The notes: generated from the sequence alone by a model not told the origin. 64,000 nucleotides of DNA from Fructilactobacillus cliffordii (GCF_024029355.1 NZ_CP097117.1:1395402-1459401), one strand, 5' to 3'; shown: positions 51,195 through 60,206, numbered from the stretch's first letter. Numbers and translations: made by a program.

Positions 51195-53110
51195 CAGAAA
51201 AAGTTGATATTTCCAAAACTAAAGACGTTTTTTCAGCTTATGAACAGCTTGATTTTAGCGACATTCGCGCTCGTTATCGTGATCCAGCCACGGTTTATTG
51301 CTTTGACGTTTTAGACCGGAAGATTTTAACTGGCTACGACATTCAGCTCGCCTGTTTTCGTCACTTACGTGATTTACAAATTCAGAATACAGATGAGCTA
51401 CCGTTCTATTACGACGTCGAGGAAGTGGCCCATTTCTTAAAGTTTGCTTCTATTTGTCCGGAAGCCGAAAGCAAACGGCCAGTCGACTTAATGGATTGGC
51501 AAAAGTTCATTCTTAGCATGTTACAAGGATGGCGAAACGCCAGCAATCAGCAGAAACGGTTCTCGAATGCCATTGTTTCAGTGGCACGGCATAACGGTAA
51601 AACCTATTTAATGGCCATTGCCCTATGTTATGCGTTCCTAATTGAAAGCTACGGGAAAAACAACTTACAGTTCCTAGTTTCATCGATTGACGCTAAGCAA
51701 AGTGCCCAGCTGATGGGTTATGTAAAGGGAACTCTATCGGCGTTATTTACGTCTGATGAAATTCGAGGAATGTCCAATCCTTTCTATCAATACAACGAAG
51801 AGATTGGTATTGACATCAAAAGCCTTAGCAGTGGGTCAGACATGATTGTGGCCAAAGAAACCCGCAACCGAATTGTCCGGATTACTTTCAACTCGGGCTC
51901 TTATGATGGGTTCCATTTCACGACCGCGATTGGAGACGAATTCGGGGCACCCACAGCAGATGACCATCAGAAGCTAAATTCAATTACTTCCGGACAAGCC
52001 CTTAGTGTAGATAATCCTCAATTTATCAGGATAAGTACCGCATATGAAAATCCTAACGTGGAATTTCATCAAACAGAACGGGCTGTCCTAGAATCCGTGG
52101 AACGGGATTATAAACGGGACCCCGATTATTACCACTTCTTAGTTTTGAACTGGGCCCAGGATAGTAAAGAAGAAACTTATCAGGAAGAAACGTGGGCTAA
52201 ATCTAACCCACTAATTAATCTACCAGGGAAAAGTGCTGACTTCATTGAAAGCATCAAGAACAAACGCAGTGAAGCTCTAGTTGGTGGTTCGTTACATCAG
52301 TTCGACAACAAGTCGATGAACCGATGGTTACAAACGAGCGATAATTCTTATTTAACCTTAGATGACATTGAAAGAGCCATCGTTGATAACTTTGACATCG
52401 TTGGCCGGGAAGTTTATGTAGGCTTTGATGGATCTATTGGTGGTGATAATTCTGCAATTTCATTTGTGTATCCATACATTGATCATGGAGAAAAGAAGTT
52501 CCACATCCAACAGTATTCCTGGATTCCCTGGCATGACAATGGGTCGATTGAAGCTAAAGAAAAATCTGATGGATTAGCTTATCGTAAGTTAGCCCAGCAA
52601 GGATTCTGTGAGATTGAACCTGATCCGGGGCTCATTGACTATGAGTCCATCTTTAAATGGATTAATGCATTCATTGATGCTAACCAGTTAAAAGTGCTGT
52701 TCTTTGGAATTGATAACGCTGCTAAGGGTAGCTATATCGAACAAGCGCTTGTTAACAGTACTGACTATCCTATCATGGCCATTTCTCAGGTACCTTCTGA
52801 GTTATCGGACCCAACTCAATGGCTTCGCCGTGAGTTCATTAATCAACGCATCACGATTAAAGATGACCCCGTGTTTCAGAAGAGCTTGCTGAATGCCATC
52901 ATTCGGGAAACTAGAATGGGTATTCGAATTGATAAAGGATCTCGGCGGATGAGAATTGACCCGGTCGATGCCACGATTGATGCTTGCTATCAGGCAAAGC
53001 TACATTTTACTGATTTTGCTTACCAAGACGACATTAACGAGCAAATAAAACGTATGAGTGCGGATGACGTTAATTCTTGGTACTCGGATCCAAACAATGG
53101 TTTGGTTTAA
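51191..53110 (+). CDS. terL: Terminase large subunit
   Basis: A 639-residue packaging ATPase-nuclease. The ATPase part has a Walker-A-like ARHNGKTYLMA and Walker B-like TTAIGDEFGAP; the RNase H-like nuclease domain begins VYVGFDGSIGGDNSAISF with its Asp residues and ends with IDPVDATIDACYQAKL. Terminase_1 (HK97/P27-type) family. ATGA overlap with terS. Confidence 0.95.
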   Translation: MTEKVDISKTKDVFSAYEQLDFSDIRARYRDPATVYCFDVLDRKILTGYDIQLACFRHLRDLQIQNTDELPFYYDVEEVAHFLKFASICPEAESKRPVDLMDWQKFILSMLQGWRNASNQQKRFSNAIVSVARHNGKTYLMAIALCYAFLIESYGKNNLQFLVSSIDAKQSAQLMGYVKGTLSALFTSDEIRGMSNPFYQYNEEIGIDIKSLSSGSDMIVAKETRNRIVRITFNSGSYDGFHFTTAIGDEFGAPTADDHQKLNSITSGQALSVDNPQFIRISTAYENPNVEFHQTERAVLESVERDYKRDPDYYHFLVLNWAQDSKEETYQEETWAKSNPLINLPGKSADFIESIKNKRSEALVGGSLHQFDNKSMNRWLQTSDNSYLTLDDIERAIVDNFDIVGREVYVGFDGSIGGDNSAISFVYPYIDHGEKKFHIQQYSWIPWHDNGSIEAKEKSDGLAYRKLAQQGFCEIEPDPGLIDYESIFKWINAFIDANQLKVLFFGIDNAAKGSYIEQALVNSTDYPIMAISQVPSELSDPTQWLRREFINQRITIKDDPVFQKSLLNAIIRETRMGIRIDKGSRRMRIDPVDATIDACYQAKLHFTDFAYQDDINEQIKRMSADDVNSWYSDPNNGLV

Positions 53111-53127
53111 AGATTGGAGGTGATTTG

Positions 53128-53325
53128 ATGCTTTTTACAAGAATTTTTGGTGCCATTTGGCGCTATTTTGACGTCCTTTGCTACATTTTGGGAGTTAGTT
53201 GCCTAGTTGGCTTCGGCTTCTGTTTTGGACTTAAATGGGGCTTATTAGCCACTGCAATCGCCTTATTCTTTGTCGCCTATCTCAGTGAATTGATAGCCGC
53301 CAACAGTAAAGGTGGTGATAATTAA
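53128..53325 (+). CDS. Small membrane protein between terL and portal
   Basis: A 65-residue protein with GGAGGTG before ATG 53128. Two membrane helices (RYFDVLCYILGVSCLVGFGF and LLATAIALFFVAYLSELIA). Small membrane genes here are usual in lactobacillus siphoviruses. Role unknown. Confidence 0.65.
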   Translation: MLFTRIFGAIWRYFDVLCYILGVSCLVGFGFCFGLKWGLLATAIALFFVAYLSELIAANSKGGDN

Positions 53326-54464
53326 TGCCAGTATTTAAAGCTAAGAATGAGTTGAACTTTCAATCAGTGGCCACTGATGACGATATTTTAAACTTCGCTT
53401 CGCCAACTGCTGATAGTGGAAGTCCGTATGTTAGCGCTCGTGAGGCTTTGGAGAATTCGGACATTTATAGTTTAATTTTCCAAATTTCTTCTGACCTAGC
53501 TAGCGCAAAACTAAAAGCTGACCAGCCACGGGCCCAGGGAATTTTAAATAATCCCAGTTCAACTAGCAACGCACGGGCCTTTTGGCAAAGCATGTTCGCA
53601 CAAGCGTTACTAGACGGAAATGCCTACGCTTACAGATTTAGAAATATAAATGGGACTGACCAACGATGGGAGTATTTACGACCGTCGCAAGTTAGTCCTT
53701 TTTTGTTGGCCGACGGATCCGGACTGATTTATAACCTATCGTTTGATGAACCGGAAATTGGTGTGATGGAAAACGTCCCACAAGCAGACATGATTCACAT
53801 TCGATTGATGAGTAAGAACGGTGGAATGACTGGGATTAGTCCTTTGACAGCGTTAACCAGTGAAATTGACATCAAGAACAATGTTAATCGGTTAACCCTG
53901 AACGCTTTAAAACAATCTGTGACAGCTGGAGGGATTCTAAAGCTTAAGGCCGGGTCAAAATTGAGTCTGGAATTAAAGAAAAAACGGGCTTCCAAGTTTA
54001 TTAATGATAGCCATAACGGATTGGTAGTGCTTGATGATCTGGAAGATTACCAACCATTAGAAATTAAGTCGAATGTGGCCAACTTGTTAAACCAGGTTAA
54101 TTGGACTGGAAAACAAATCGCAAAAGTTTACGGGGTTCCGGACAGCGTAATTAATGGAACGGGTGACCAACAGTCATCAATCCAAATGGAAAACAACGCC
54201 TACATTAAATCAATTGCCCGTTATGCCAATGCCATCGTTGGGGAATTAAACAACAAGCTATCTGCTAACGTCACGATGGACTTGCGCGAATCAGTTGACC
54301 CAACCGGTGATGTTTTTGCGTCGTCGATTGCTGACTTAACTAGCAAAGGGGCTTTGGCTCCAAATCAAGCAACAGCTGTTCTACAACAGGCTGGGTTCAT
54401 TGGTTTGGACTTACCTGAACCAAAGTATCCACCGAAAGGAGGTGAGAACAATGGCAGAAATTAA
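53325..54464 (+). CDS. Portal protein, HK97 family
   Basis: A 379-residue portal: SSDLASAKLKADQPRAQ, QSMFAQALLDGNAYAYRFR, MIHIRLMSKNGGMTGISPL and IAKVYGVPDSVING match the HK97-type phage portal family, the dodecameric ring through which DNA enters the head. Starts in a TAATG overlap. Confidence 0.93.
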   Translation: MPVFKAKNELNFQSVATDDDILNFASPTADSGSPYVSAREALENSDIYSLIFQISSDLASAKLKADQPRAQGILNNPSSTSNARAFWQSMFAQALLDGNAYAYRFRNINGTDQRWEYLRPSQVSPFLLADGSGLIYNLSFDEPEIGVMENVPQADMIHIRLMSKNGGMTGISPLTALTSEIDIKNNVNRLTLNALKQSVTAGGILKLKAGSKLSLELKKKRASKFINDSHNGLVVLDDLEDYQPLEIKSNVANLLNQVNWTGKQIAKVYGVPDSVINGTGDQQSSIQMENNAYIKSIARYANAIVGELNNKLSANVTMDLRESVDPTGDVFASSIADLTSKGALAPNQATAVLQQAGFIGLDLPEPKYPPKGGENNGRN

Positions 54465-55164
54465 CGTCTTTGGACCAATTGTCGATGATGAAACAGCAGC
54501 TATTTATAACTTTTTTGACGTTGCTTGTGTTTCCCCACAATCAGTTAGTGATCAGCTAAATGAAGTGGAACCCGATGAAGACATTACAGTCAACATCGCT
54601 AGTGATGGAGGCATTGCCGAATCAGCACAGAAAATGTACACAGACATATCTTTAGCTGCGCAAACGCACCAAGTGACGTGTCAAATTACGGGCATGGCTG
54701 CTAGCGCTGCAACAATCGTAGCAATGGCTTGCCCAGTGATTAACATTAGTCCTTCCGGAATGATGATGATTCACAAAGCCAGCTGCGACTTCGGAAACAT
54801 CAACGCTGATGATATGGCACAGTACATGAACCAGTTAGATGAAACTGACAAAAGCATTGTGGGATTGTACCAGAAGCGAACGGGACTTGATGAAAACACA
54901 TTACTCAAAATGATGAGTGACACGACTTTCATGAATGCTCAAACCTGTGTTCAGAAAGGATTTGCTGACGCCATCATGGATTTATCTAGTACCAACAAAA
55001 AAACGGCAATGGTGACTAACTCATTAGGTGGCTTTGCCAATGATAAAACCATCAGTCGAATGGCTGAGATTATGAAGCGAGTCCAACCAAATGATCCTCC
55101 GGAACCGAAAAATCAAAAACTGAACAGAGTAGAAAGCCTCAAACGAACGTTTGGGGTTTTTTAG
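54451..55164 (+). CDS. ClpP-like head maturation protease
   Basis: A 237-residue protease that removes the capsid scaffold. Catalytic Ser in GMAASAATIVAMA, His in MMMIHKASCDF, Asp further on; INVFGPIVDDE start. AAAGGAGGTG precedes ATG 54451. The C-terminal codons form the stem of a terminator-like hairpin just before the capsid gene. Confidence 0.92.
   Translation: MAEINVFGPIVDDETAAIYNFFDVACVSPQSVSDQLNEVEPDEDITVNIASDGGIAESAQKMYTDISLAAQTHQVTCQITGMAASAATIVAMACPVINISPSGMMMIHKASCDFGNINADDMAQYMNQLDETDKSIVGLYQKRTGLDENTLLKMMSDTTFMNAQTCVQKGFADAIMDLSSTNKKTAMVTNSLGGFANDKTISRMAEIMKRVQPNDPPEPKNQKLNRVESLKRTFGVF
55137..55162 (+). terminator. Terminator-like hairpin before the major capsid gene
   Basis: CCTCAAAC (55137-55144), loop GAAC, GTTTGGGG (55149-55156, one T-G pair), then TTTTTT. 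It lies within the protease gene end; only ~22 bases separate it from the capsid ATG, too few for a new promoter. Confidence 0.7.
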
Positions 55165-55186
55165 TACCCAAAAAAGGAGAATTCAG

Positions 55187-56401
55187 ATGGATAACATTAA
55201 TAAGTTAAACGACAAATGGCTCACAGAAGGACAAAAGGTTACCGACCTGGCTAGCAAATTAAGTGCTATGGCACTTGATGATAAATCCACGGATGATGAC
55301 TTTAAAAAATTAACTAATGAGTATAACCAAGCTAAAGCTAAGCGAGACCAAGCTAAGCAAGCTTTGGATATCGCTCGTGCTAACCAAAAGCCTGGGAACG
55401 GCGAACCAGGGAACCCAGGGAACGATAACCCGAACCCAATCGAAGACAAACAGGACGAAAAAATGAAGTTTGTTAACAACTTCATCGGCATGGTACGTAA
55501 CGATCCTAAAGTTCAAAACGCTATGACTTCCAATGCTGATGGAAATGGGAATGCTGGTCTTACAATTCCGTTTGACCAACAAACTCAAATCCACACACTT
55601 CGTCGCCAATACGCCAGCTTAGAACCCTACGTGAATGTGGAAAATGTTTCATTACCTGCCGGTTCCCGTGTTTACGAAAAATTCTCTGACATCACGCCAT
55701 TAGTTGGATTAGACGATGAAATGGGGAAGATTGGTGATAACGACGATCCAGCATTAACGTTGATCAAATACCAAATTAAACGGTATGCAGGAATTTCTAC
55801 GCTTTCCAACACGATGTTAAACGACACTAAGGAAAACATTTTGTCTTGGTTAAATACTTGGATTGCTCGGAAAGACACGATTACTCGGAACGCTAAAATC
55901 CTTGAAGTAATTGGTACACAAGCCAAGAAGCCAACGATGACTAAGTTTGATGATGTTAAGGACGTTATGGAAACGATGTTAGACCCTGCCATTGTTTCGA
56001 CAGCTTCCATCATTACTAACGTTTCTGGGTTCAACGTGCTTTCTAAAGTTAAGGATGCCAAAGGCCGCTACCTGATTACTCAAGACGTTACCCAACCAAC
56101 GCAGAAACAAATTGACGGTAAGAACGTCATTGTTATTTCTGATCGGTGGCTGAAAGACAACGCCGGGGCTCACCCATTCATTTACGGTGACTTGAGCCAA
56201 GGAATTACCCTATTTGACCGTCAGCAAATGAGCTTGCTTTCTACCAACATTGGTGCTGGTGCATATGAAACTGACACAACTAAGATTCGGGTAATTGACC
56301 GGTTCGACGTTCAAGGAACTGATGATGGTGCTTACTTAGTTGGTTCATTCAAGGAAATGGCTGACCAAGTACCTGTTTCTCCAGCCGCAACTGGGAAATA
56401 G
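55187..56401 (+). CDS. Major capsid protein, HK97 family
   Basis: A 404-residue capsid precursor. N-terminal ~100 residues are the delta/scaffold domain (coiled coil NKLNDKWLTEGQKVTDLASK, then a Gly/Pro/Asn-rich linker GNGEPGNPGNDNPNP); the shell domain starts near residue 110 (GLTIPFDQQTQIHTLRRQYA) and shows the HK97 fold pattern with LSNTMLNDTKENILSW and YGDLSQGITLFDRQ. Cleavage by the preceding protease is expected near residue 100-110. AAAGGAG before ATG 55187. Confidence 0.93.
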   Translation: MDNINKLNDKWLTEGQKVTDLASKLSAMALDDKSTDDDFKKLTNEYNQAKAKRDQAKQALDIARANQKPGNGEPGNPGNDNPNPIEDKQDEKMKFVNNFIGMVRNDPKVQNAMTSNADGNGNAGLTIPFDQQTQIHTLRRQYASLEPYVNVENVSLPAGSRVYEKFSDITPLVGLDDEMGKIGDNDDPALTLIKYQIKRYAGISTLSNTMLNDTKENILSWLNTWIARKDTITRNAKILEVIGTQAKKPTMTKFDDVKDVMETMLDPAIVSTASIITNVSGFNVLSKVKDAKGRYLITQDVTQPTQKQIDGKNVIVISDRWLKDNAGAHPFIYGDLSQGITLFDRQQMSLLSTNIGAGAYETDTTKIRVIDRFDVQGTDDGAYLVGSFKEMADQVPVSPAATGK

Positions 56402-56403
56402 TC

Positions 56404-56742
56404 ATGATGTATCTGGATACTGATCAGAATTTAGCGGACCTTAAAGACATGTTGCGGATTTTGACGAATGACGATGATAGATTGCTTCGTAGTTATTTAC
56501 AAACCGCAGAAGTGACCTTACAGACAGCCGTTGGAAAAGACGACGATAAGTTCTACCAAGCGGATGACGTTAAACCGTTATACCAAACGGCTTGCTATGC
56601 CTTAGCTGGAACATTGTACACTTACCGGGTTTCAGTGACTGATAGTGTTCAGTACCCAGTTAATGACACTTACAACGCCATCGTTGGAGCGCTTAGGGGA
56701 CTGTATTTAAACCATGAAAGTAAAGGTGATGCAGATGGTTAG
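56404..56742 (+). CDS. Head-tail connector, gp6-like adaptor
   Basis: A 112-residue all-helical protein: LADLKDMLRILTNDDDRLLR, YLQTAEVTLQTAVGKDD and a C-terminal helix, the pattern of Phage_connect_1/gp6 adaptors that sit under the portal. Starts 2 bases after the capsid gene. Confidence 0.85.
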   Translation: MMYLDTDQNLADLKDMLRILTNDDDRLLRSYLQTAEVTLQTAVGKDDDKFYQADDVKPLYQTACYALAGTLYTYRVSVTDSVQYPVNDTYNAIVGALRGLYLNHESKGDADG

Positions 56743-57082
56743 GCATTTGCCTTACAGCGACTTTGCATTCAAGGGTAAATTCTACACGGAAAAGTCAGTT
56801 GATAACGACAACACGGGGACTACAACTCGTCAAATGGTTGAACTGTTTCAAGCATGGATTAAGCCCATGAAGCGAACCCGGATGCAGACGTTGACGGCCC
56901 TTGGCCAACAATTGGCTGATACAGTTGACGTTATGATTCCGCATAATGACCAAGCTAGCGAAGCCACTTTCGTAAAGTATGATGATCAAGTTTTTCACAT
57001 TGAAGCCTATAACCCAGACGATAGTTGGGGCTGGGGTGGATATGACGTGTTAACTCTCAAGAAGGTCAGAAAAGAGGTGTAG
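56735..57082 (+). CDS. Head closure protein
   Basis: A 115-residue beta protein, ATG 56735 after AAAGGTG. TTRQMVELFQAWIKPMKRT, MIPHNDQASEATFVKYDDQV and VFHIEAYNPDDS fit the phage head-tail joining (gp16/SPP1-type) family. Confidence 0.82.
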   Translation: MVRHLPYSDFAFKGKFYTEKSVDNDNTGTTTRQMVELFQAWIKPMKRTRMQTLTALGQQLADTVDVMIPHNDQASEATFVKYDDQVFHIEAYNPDDSWGWGGYDVLTLKKVRKEV

Positions 57083-57084
57083 CA

Positions 57085-57534
57085 ATGGCTGATATTGACG
57101 AACAGATGAATGCCTTATTGGGCGCCATTCGTTCCAGTGTTCCGAAAGGTGAAGCCCAGGAGCGTATTACGTATGAAGGTGCCAAGGTCATGGACAAGCA
57201 CATTGCCCAGGCGGCCCGATCAGAACATTACAATGACGCTAAAATGCATAATCGGAAGCGCTCTAAAGAACGAACTACGAAGCATTTGGCTGATTCAACT
57301 ATGGTATTCAAAGGTGACATTGATGGAATCCACAATGGAACTTCAACAGCTGCCTTTGCTAATGCTAGAAAATCAGGCATCGACCACGGGCGGGTTGCTC
57401 GGTTCCTCAATGATGGGACAGTGAAAATCAAAGCTGACCACTTTGTAGACCGGGCCCGCGAAAAAGCCAAACCGGAAGCTTATTCCGCCATCAAAGCTGC
57501 TTACGAAAAGGAGATGGATCACGATGACGGATGA
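57085..57534 (+). CDS. HK97 gp10-like tail completion protein
   Basis: A 149-residue protein: MDKHIAQAARSEHYNDAKMH, STAAFANARKSGIDHGRVAR, FLNDGTVKIKADHFVDRARE. The pattern GRVARFLNDGT..HFVDRA is that of the HK97 gp10-like family at the head-tail interface. Confidence 0.85.
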   Translation: MADIDEQMNALLGAIRSSVPKGEAQERITYEGAKVMDKHIAQAARSEHYNDAKMHNRKRSKERTTKHLADSTMVFKGDIDGIHNGTSTAAFANARKSGIDHGRVARFLNDGTVKIKADHFVDRAREKAKPEAYSAIKAAYEKEMDHDDG

Positions 57535-57910
57535 CATTGTAATGCCGGTCGTTGCTGCGAAACGTCTACTGAAATCAGCTAACTTTGAATGGATAGACAA
57601 GATTGTTCAAACAACGGCCGGATTGGACAATGACGATGCTAAGAATCAGACAACAGCTGTTATTTCTGAAGTTGAGTCTGAACCTTATGAGGACGCTGAC
57701 AATACATTTAAAAACTGGACTTCTGTCGTAGAGGTCCAGCTTTTTTATGCGCAAAATGCAGATTTTAACTTAATGCGGGCAGAAGTTGACTTAGCTCGAT
57801 TATTTAACAACAACGATTGGCAAGTGGCTCGTAGTGAGGGCCATGACGTTGATCCGGATACAAATCAAGTGATGAAAACGTTCTACTTTCGTAGAACGTT
57901 TTTTGTTTAG
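57524..57910 (+). CDS. Tail terminator-like protein (DUF806 type)
   Basis: A 128-residue protein: PVVAAKRLLKSANFEWIDKI, NTFKNWTSVVEVQLFYAQN, VDLARLFNNNDWQVARSEGH. This is the lactobacillus phage DUF806 pattern, in the position of the tail terminator before the tail tube gene. Its last codons form a strong hairpin. Confidence 0.8.
   Translation: MTDDIVMPVVAAKRLLKSANFEWIDKIVQTTAGLDNDDAKNQTTAVISEVESEPYEDADNTFKNWTSVVEVQLFYAQNADFNLMRAEVDLARLFNNNDWQVARSEGHDVDPDTNQVMKTFYFRRTFFV
57875..57904 (+). terminator. Terminator-like hairpin before the tail tube gene
   Basis: AAAACGTTCTAC (57875-57886), loop TTTC, GTAGAACGTTTT (57891-57902), then TT-G-TTT: a perfect 12-bp stem inside the end of the preceding gene, 24 bases before the tail tube ATG. 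Confidence 0.85.
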
Positions 57911-57927
57911 AAAAAGGAGAGATAAAT

Positions 57928-58857
57928 ATGCCAGCAGTAAGAACTACGCTAGCCGCCGTTCATGGTATTGAACATATCTACATGGGAAAAATCAACAAAA
58001 ATACCGGGAAAGTAATTATCGGACCAGATGGGCTTGACCCAACTGGAATCAAGATGGTTTCCGGAGACATGATCGGGGGCAAGACAGCTAACATTACGGC
58101 TTTAGAAGAAAAAGCGACTAAGGAATACGCTGACAACGGAATTAAGCGATTATCACAAGGGGTTTCAGCTCCTGAAATTGCACTTACATTCTTAGACATG
58201 CCATTAGACACTTATCGGAAAGTGCTGGGCTACGAAAAGAGTGGTACAGGATGGGTAATGGCATCAGACAATAAGCCTTCCATCGGTATCATCATTCAAG
58301 CTGGGGATCACAAAGGGCATCACCAGTACACCGCATTTGCTAATGGTCAGGTTATTTCACCAACCGAAAACCACGGTACTGATACCAACAACAAAACTAA
58401 TGCTGATGTTACTTTGACATTTGATGCCATTAATCCAATTGACACTAACTCATTCATCGGGTCTAACGGGGTTCAACAGATTTTCAAGAAATTCTACGAT
58501 GCCGATGATGATTTTAATTTCCAAAAAATGATGGACGAGGTTTTCATCGGAAACGCTCTGAATGGTGGGACGCCTAACGACGGGAACAACACACCGCTGC
58601 CAATTACGATTAGTGTTCATTATCAAGATACAGATGGTCAATCGATTGCGGATGCCCCTGACGTTCAATTAAACGGAGAAGCTGGTGATGACTACGAGAT
58701 TAAGACGCCAGAAATTAATGGATATACCTATGTAAAATCTACGCTGCCGCTTAAAGGTAAATTCACTACGTCTCAATCAGCAGTAGTTACCTATGCAAAA
58801 AATAAGCCTAATGATGGCACATCAGGAACAAATGACGGATCTGCGAGGCAACAGTAA
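57928..58857 (+). CDS. Major tail tube protein with C-terminal MucBP-like domain
   Basis: A 309-residue protein. Residues 1-205 are a phage tail tube protein (VHGIEHIYMGKINKNTGKVI, GGKTANITALEEKATKEYA, GVSAPEIALTFLDMPLDTYR). A linker NGGTPNDGNNTPLP leads to residues ~230-295, a mucin-binding (MucBP) type domain: VHYQDTDGQSIADAPDVQL, YEIKTPEINGYTYVKSTLPL, GKFTTSQSAVVTY. Such surface domains may help the virion stick to glycans. The frame ends at TAA 58855, but the next MucBP unit continues in the +1 frame. AAAGGAG before ATG. Confidence 0.88.
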   Translation: MPAVRTTLAAVHGIEHIYMGKINKNTGKVIIGPDGLDPTGIKMVSGDMIGGKTANITALEEKATKEYADNGIKRLSQGVSAPEIALTFLDMPLDTYRKVLGYEKSGTGWVMASDNKPSIGIIIQAGDHKGHHQYTAFANGQVISPTENHGTDTNNKTNADVTLTFDAINPIDTNSFIGSNGVQQIFKKFYDADDDFNFQKMMDEVFIGNALNGGTPNDGNNTPLPITISVHYQDTDGQSIADAPDVQLNGEAGDDYEIKTPEINGYTYVKSTLPLKGKFTTSQSAVVTYAKNKPNDGTSGTNDGSARQQ

Positions 58858-59317
58858 AATAACAATTCATGTTCACTACACAGATCAGTACGGAAAGCCA
58901 GTTGATGGAGTAACTGATGTTATCTTAACCGGAAATAAGGGCGATTCGTACAAGGTAGAAATGCCTGAGACAAATAATCCAGACAAATATGTCAATCCAA
59001 AATGTTCGATACCACTAACAGGTACTTTTGACACTGACATTACAGCTGTTGTCACCTATGACAATCGGTACGTAGATATTACTGTTCATCGATTGGATTT
59101 TGATACTAAGCAAAAATTGTTGGACGATGCCACGTTTACGGGGCTTGGTAAATCTAAAGCCTATTTTGACTTCATGAATAATGAAGCTCCAACGGAAATT
59201 ACGGTTTCCGGTCAAAAATATAAGTTAGATGAAACCGAATCTGCAAAGGTTAGTGATCAAAACCCAGATGCAAACGGGCATTTAACATTTAACGCAATGT
59301 ACAAAAAAGAAGTTTAA
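58832..59317 (+). CDS. Tail tube extension: two further MucBP-like units in the +1 frame
   Basis: The frame codes for IHVHYTDQYGKPVDGVTDV, GDSYKVEMPETNNPDKYV, IPLTGTFDTDITAVVTYD and a third, more distant unit ending NGHLTFNAMYKKEV. It continues the preceding protein: shifting +1 after GCG at 58843-58845 gives the smooth linker DGSA-GNSKITIHVHY. The codon at the shift is AGG, rare here. Either programmed +1 recoding makes a minor long tail protein, or an indel split the gene, or translation restarts at ATG 58832 (weak AGGA site). Start coordinate is the last option. Confidence 0.7.
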   Translation: MTDLRGNSKITIHVHYTDQYGKPVDGVTDVILTGNKGDSYKVEMPETNNPDKYVNPKCSIPLTGTFDTDITAVVTYDNRYVDITVHRLDFDTKQKLLDDATFTGLGKSKAYFDFMNNEAPTEITVSGQKYKLDETESAKVSDQNPDANGHLTFNAMYKKEV

Positions 59318-59384
59318 TTAACTAATGGGTCGCCAAGAAATGAACAGTACGCTAAGCGGGCGGCTTTTAAAAGGAGAATCTGAT

Positions 59385-59927
59385 ATGACAACTGTAAAAA
59401 TTAACACAAAGCTTGTTGGTTTAGATAAAACAATCTGTGTACACAAAACCCTGGATAAAGTCCAAGGGCTGCAAGCTATTGCAGCAGATGTTTCTGAATT
59501 CCAAGGAAAAATTGCCCAGGAACAGCTGGATTTTGAGTTGAAAGACTATTCTAAGTTAATTGCTGATAAAAAGGCAGAAATTGCAGTGGCTGATGATGCA
59601 AACAAAGGTAATTTAGAACACGATCTGCGCATTTTAGAATTACGAAAGCAAGTTGACGAATCGAATTTAAGCAAAAACTTAGTTAATCACGATCATGAAT
59701 TTATTAATGGTGCTATTGACCGAATCAGTGAATTACTGGAACTTAATGAGGATGATTCACAAAAAATTCATGAAAACATTCCAAATGAAGAATCGTTTGG
59801 TAAATTCATTGGGTACTTAAAACTTCGAATTATTGACGGAGTTAGCGAAACGGAAGCTTGCAAGATTGTTACTGAAGAAGCTAAGAAGTCAGAAAAAGAG
59901 GATAAGGTTGAAAATTTAGACGTATAG
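59385..59927 (+). CDS. Tail assembly chaperone, short form (gpG-like)
   Basis: A 180-residue protein from ATG 59385 after AAAAGGAG. It has a beta start (TTVKINTKLVGLDKTICV), then helices (DFELKDYSKLIADKKAEIAV, INGAIDRISELLELNEDD) and an acidic tail. Position between tail tube and tape measure and the frameshift site at its end identify it as the G-type chaperone that coats the tape measure protein. Confidence 0.85.
   Translation: MTTVKINTKLVGLDKTICVHKTLDKVQGLQAIAADVSEFQGKIAQEQLDFELKDYSKLIADKKAEIAVADDANKGNLEHDLRILELRKQVDESNLSKNLVNHDHEFINGAIDRISELLELNEDDSQKIHENIPNEESFGKFIGYLKLRIIDGVSETEACKIVTEEAKKSEKEDKVENLDV
59912..59918 (+). other. -1 ribosomal frameshift site A-AAT-TTA
   Basis: The heptamer AAATTTA is a perfect X-XXY-YYZ slippery sequence in the zero frame of the chaperone, three codons before its stop. 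The -1 frame is closed upstream (stops at 59882, 59903, 59909) and opens exactly here. Confidence 0.88.
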
Positions 59928-60184
59928 TCCAGTCATCTAAGCAGTCACGCTATCAAATTAATCAAAATATTGAAGACATGCGTTATATGAAAAAACAACT
60001 ATTCGTTCAACATGGTACTTCAATTACTGAGCTAGGTAATGAAGACTATGACGAACTTATGGCGACCTTAGCTGTGGCTGATCGAGATGATCAGGATAGT
60101 TATGAAGATGATCACGTATCTCACGGAATCAATGAAGAAACTGGTGGCGACCTTGATGCTGGGCTGGACATGTTAAGACTATAA
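59912..60184 (+). CDS. Frameshift extension of the chaperone (gpGT-like T domain)
   Basis: Reading AAA-TTT-AGA from the slip site gives KFRRIVQSSKQSRYQINQNI, YMKKQLFVQHGTSITELGNE and an acidic end LDAGLDMLRL, about 90 residues, which end 22 bases before the tape measure gene. There is no good ribosome binding site for separate translation; ATG 59978 and 59987 lie inside. By analogy to gpGT of lambda it binds the tail tube protein. Confidence 0.82.
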   Translation, partial: KFRRIVQSSKQSRYQINQNIEDMRYMKKQLFVQHGTSITELGNEDYDELMATLAVADRDDQDSYEDDHVSHGINEETGGDLDAGLDMLRL

Positions 60185-60206
60185 ATCAAAGAAAGGAGGT
60201 ACATAA

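Noticed and set aside
58793..58831. A start at 58793 for the tail extension
   Set aside because: No RBS precedes it, and the encoded segment does not resemble the linker or any MucBP unit; recoding near 58843 or a start at 58832 fits better.
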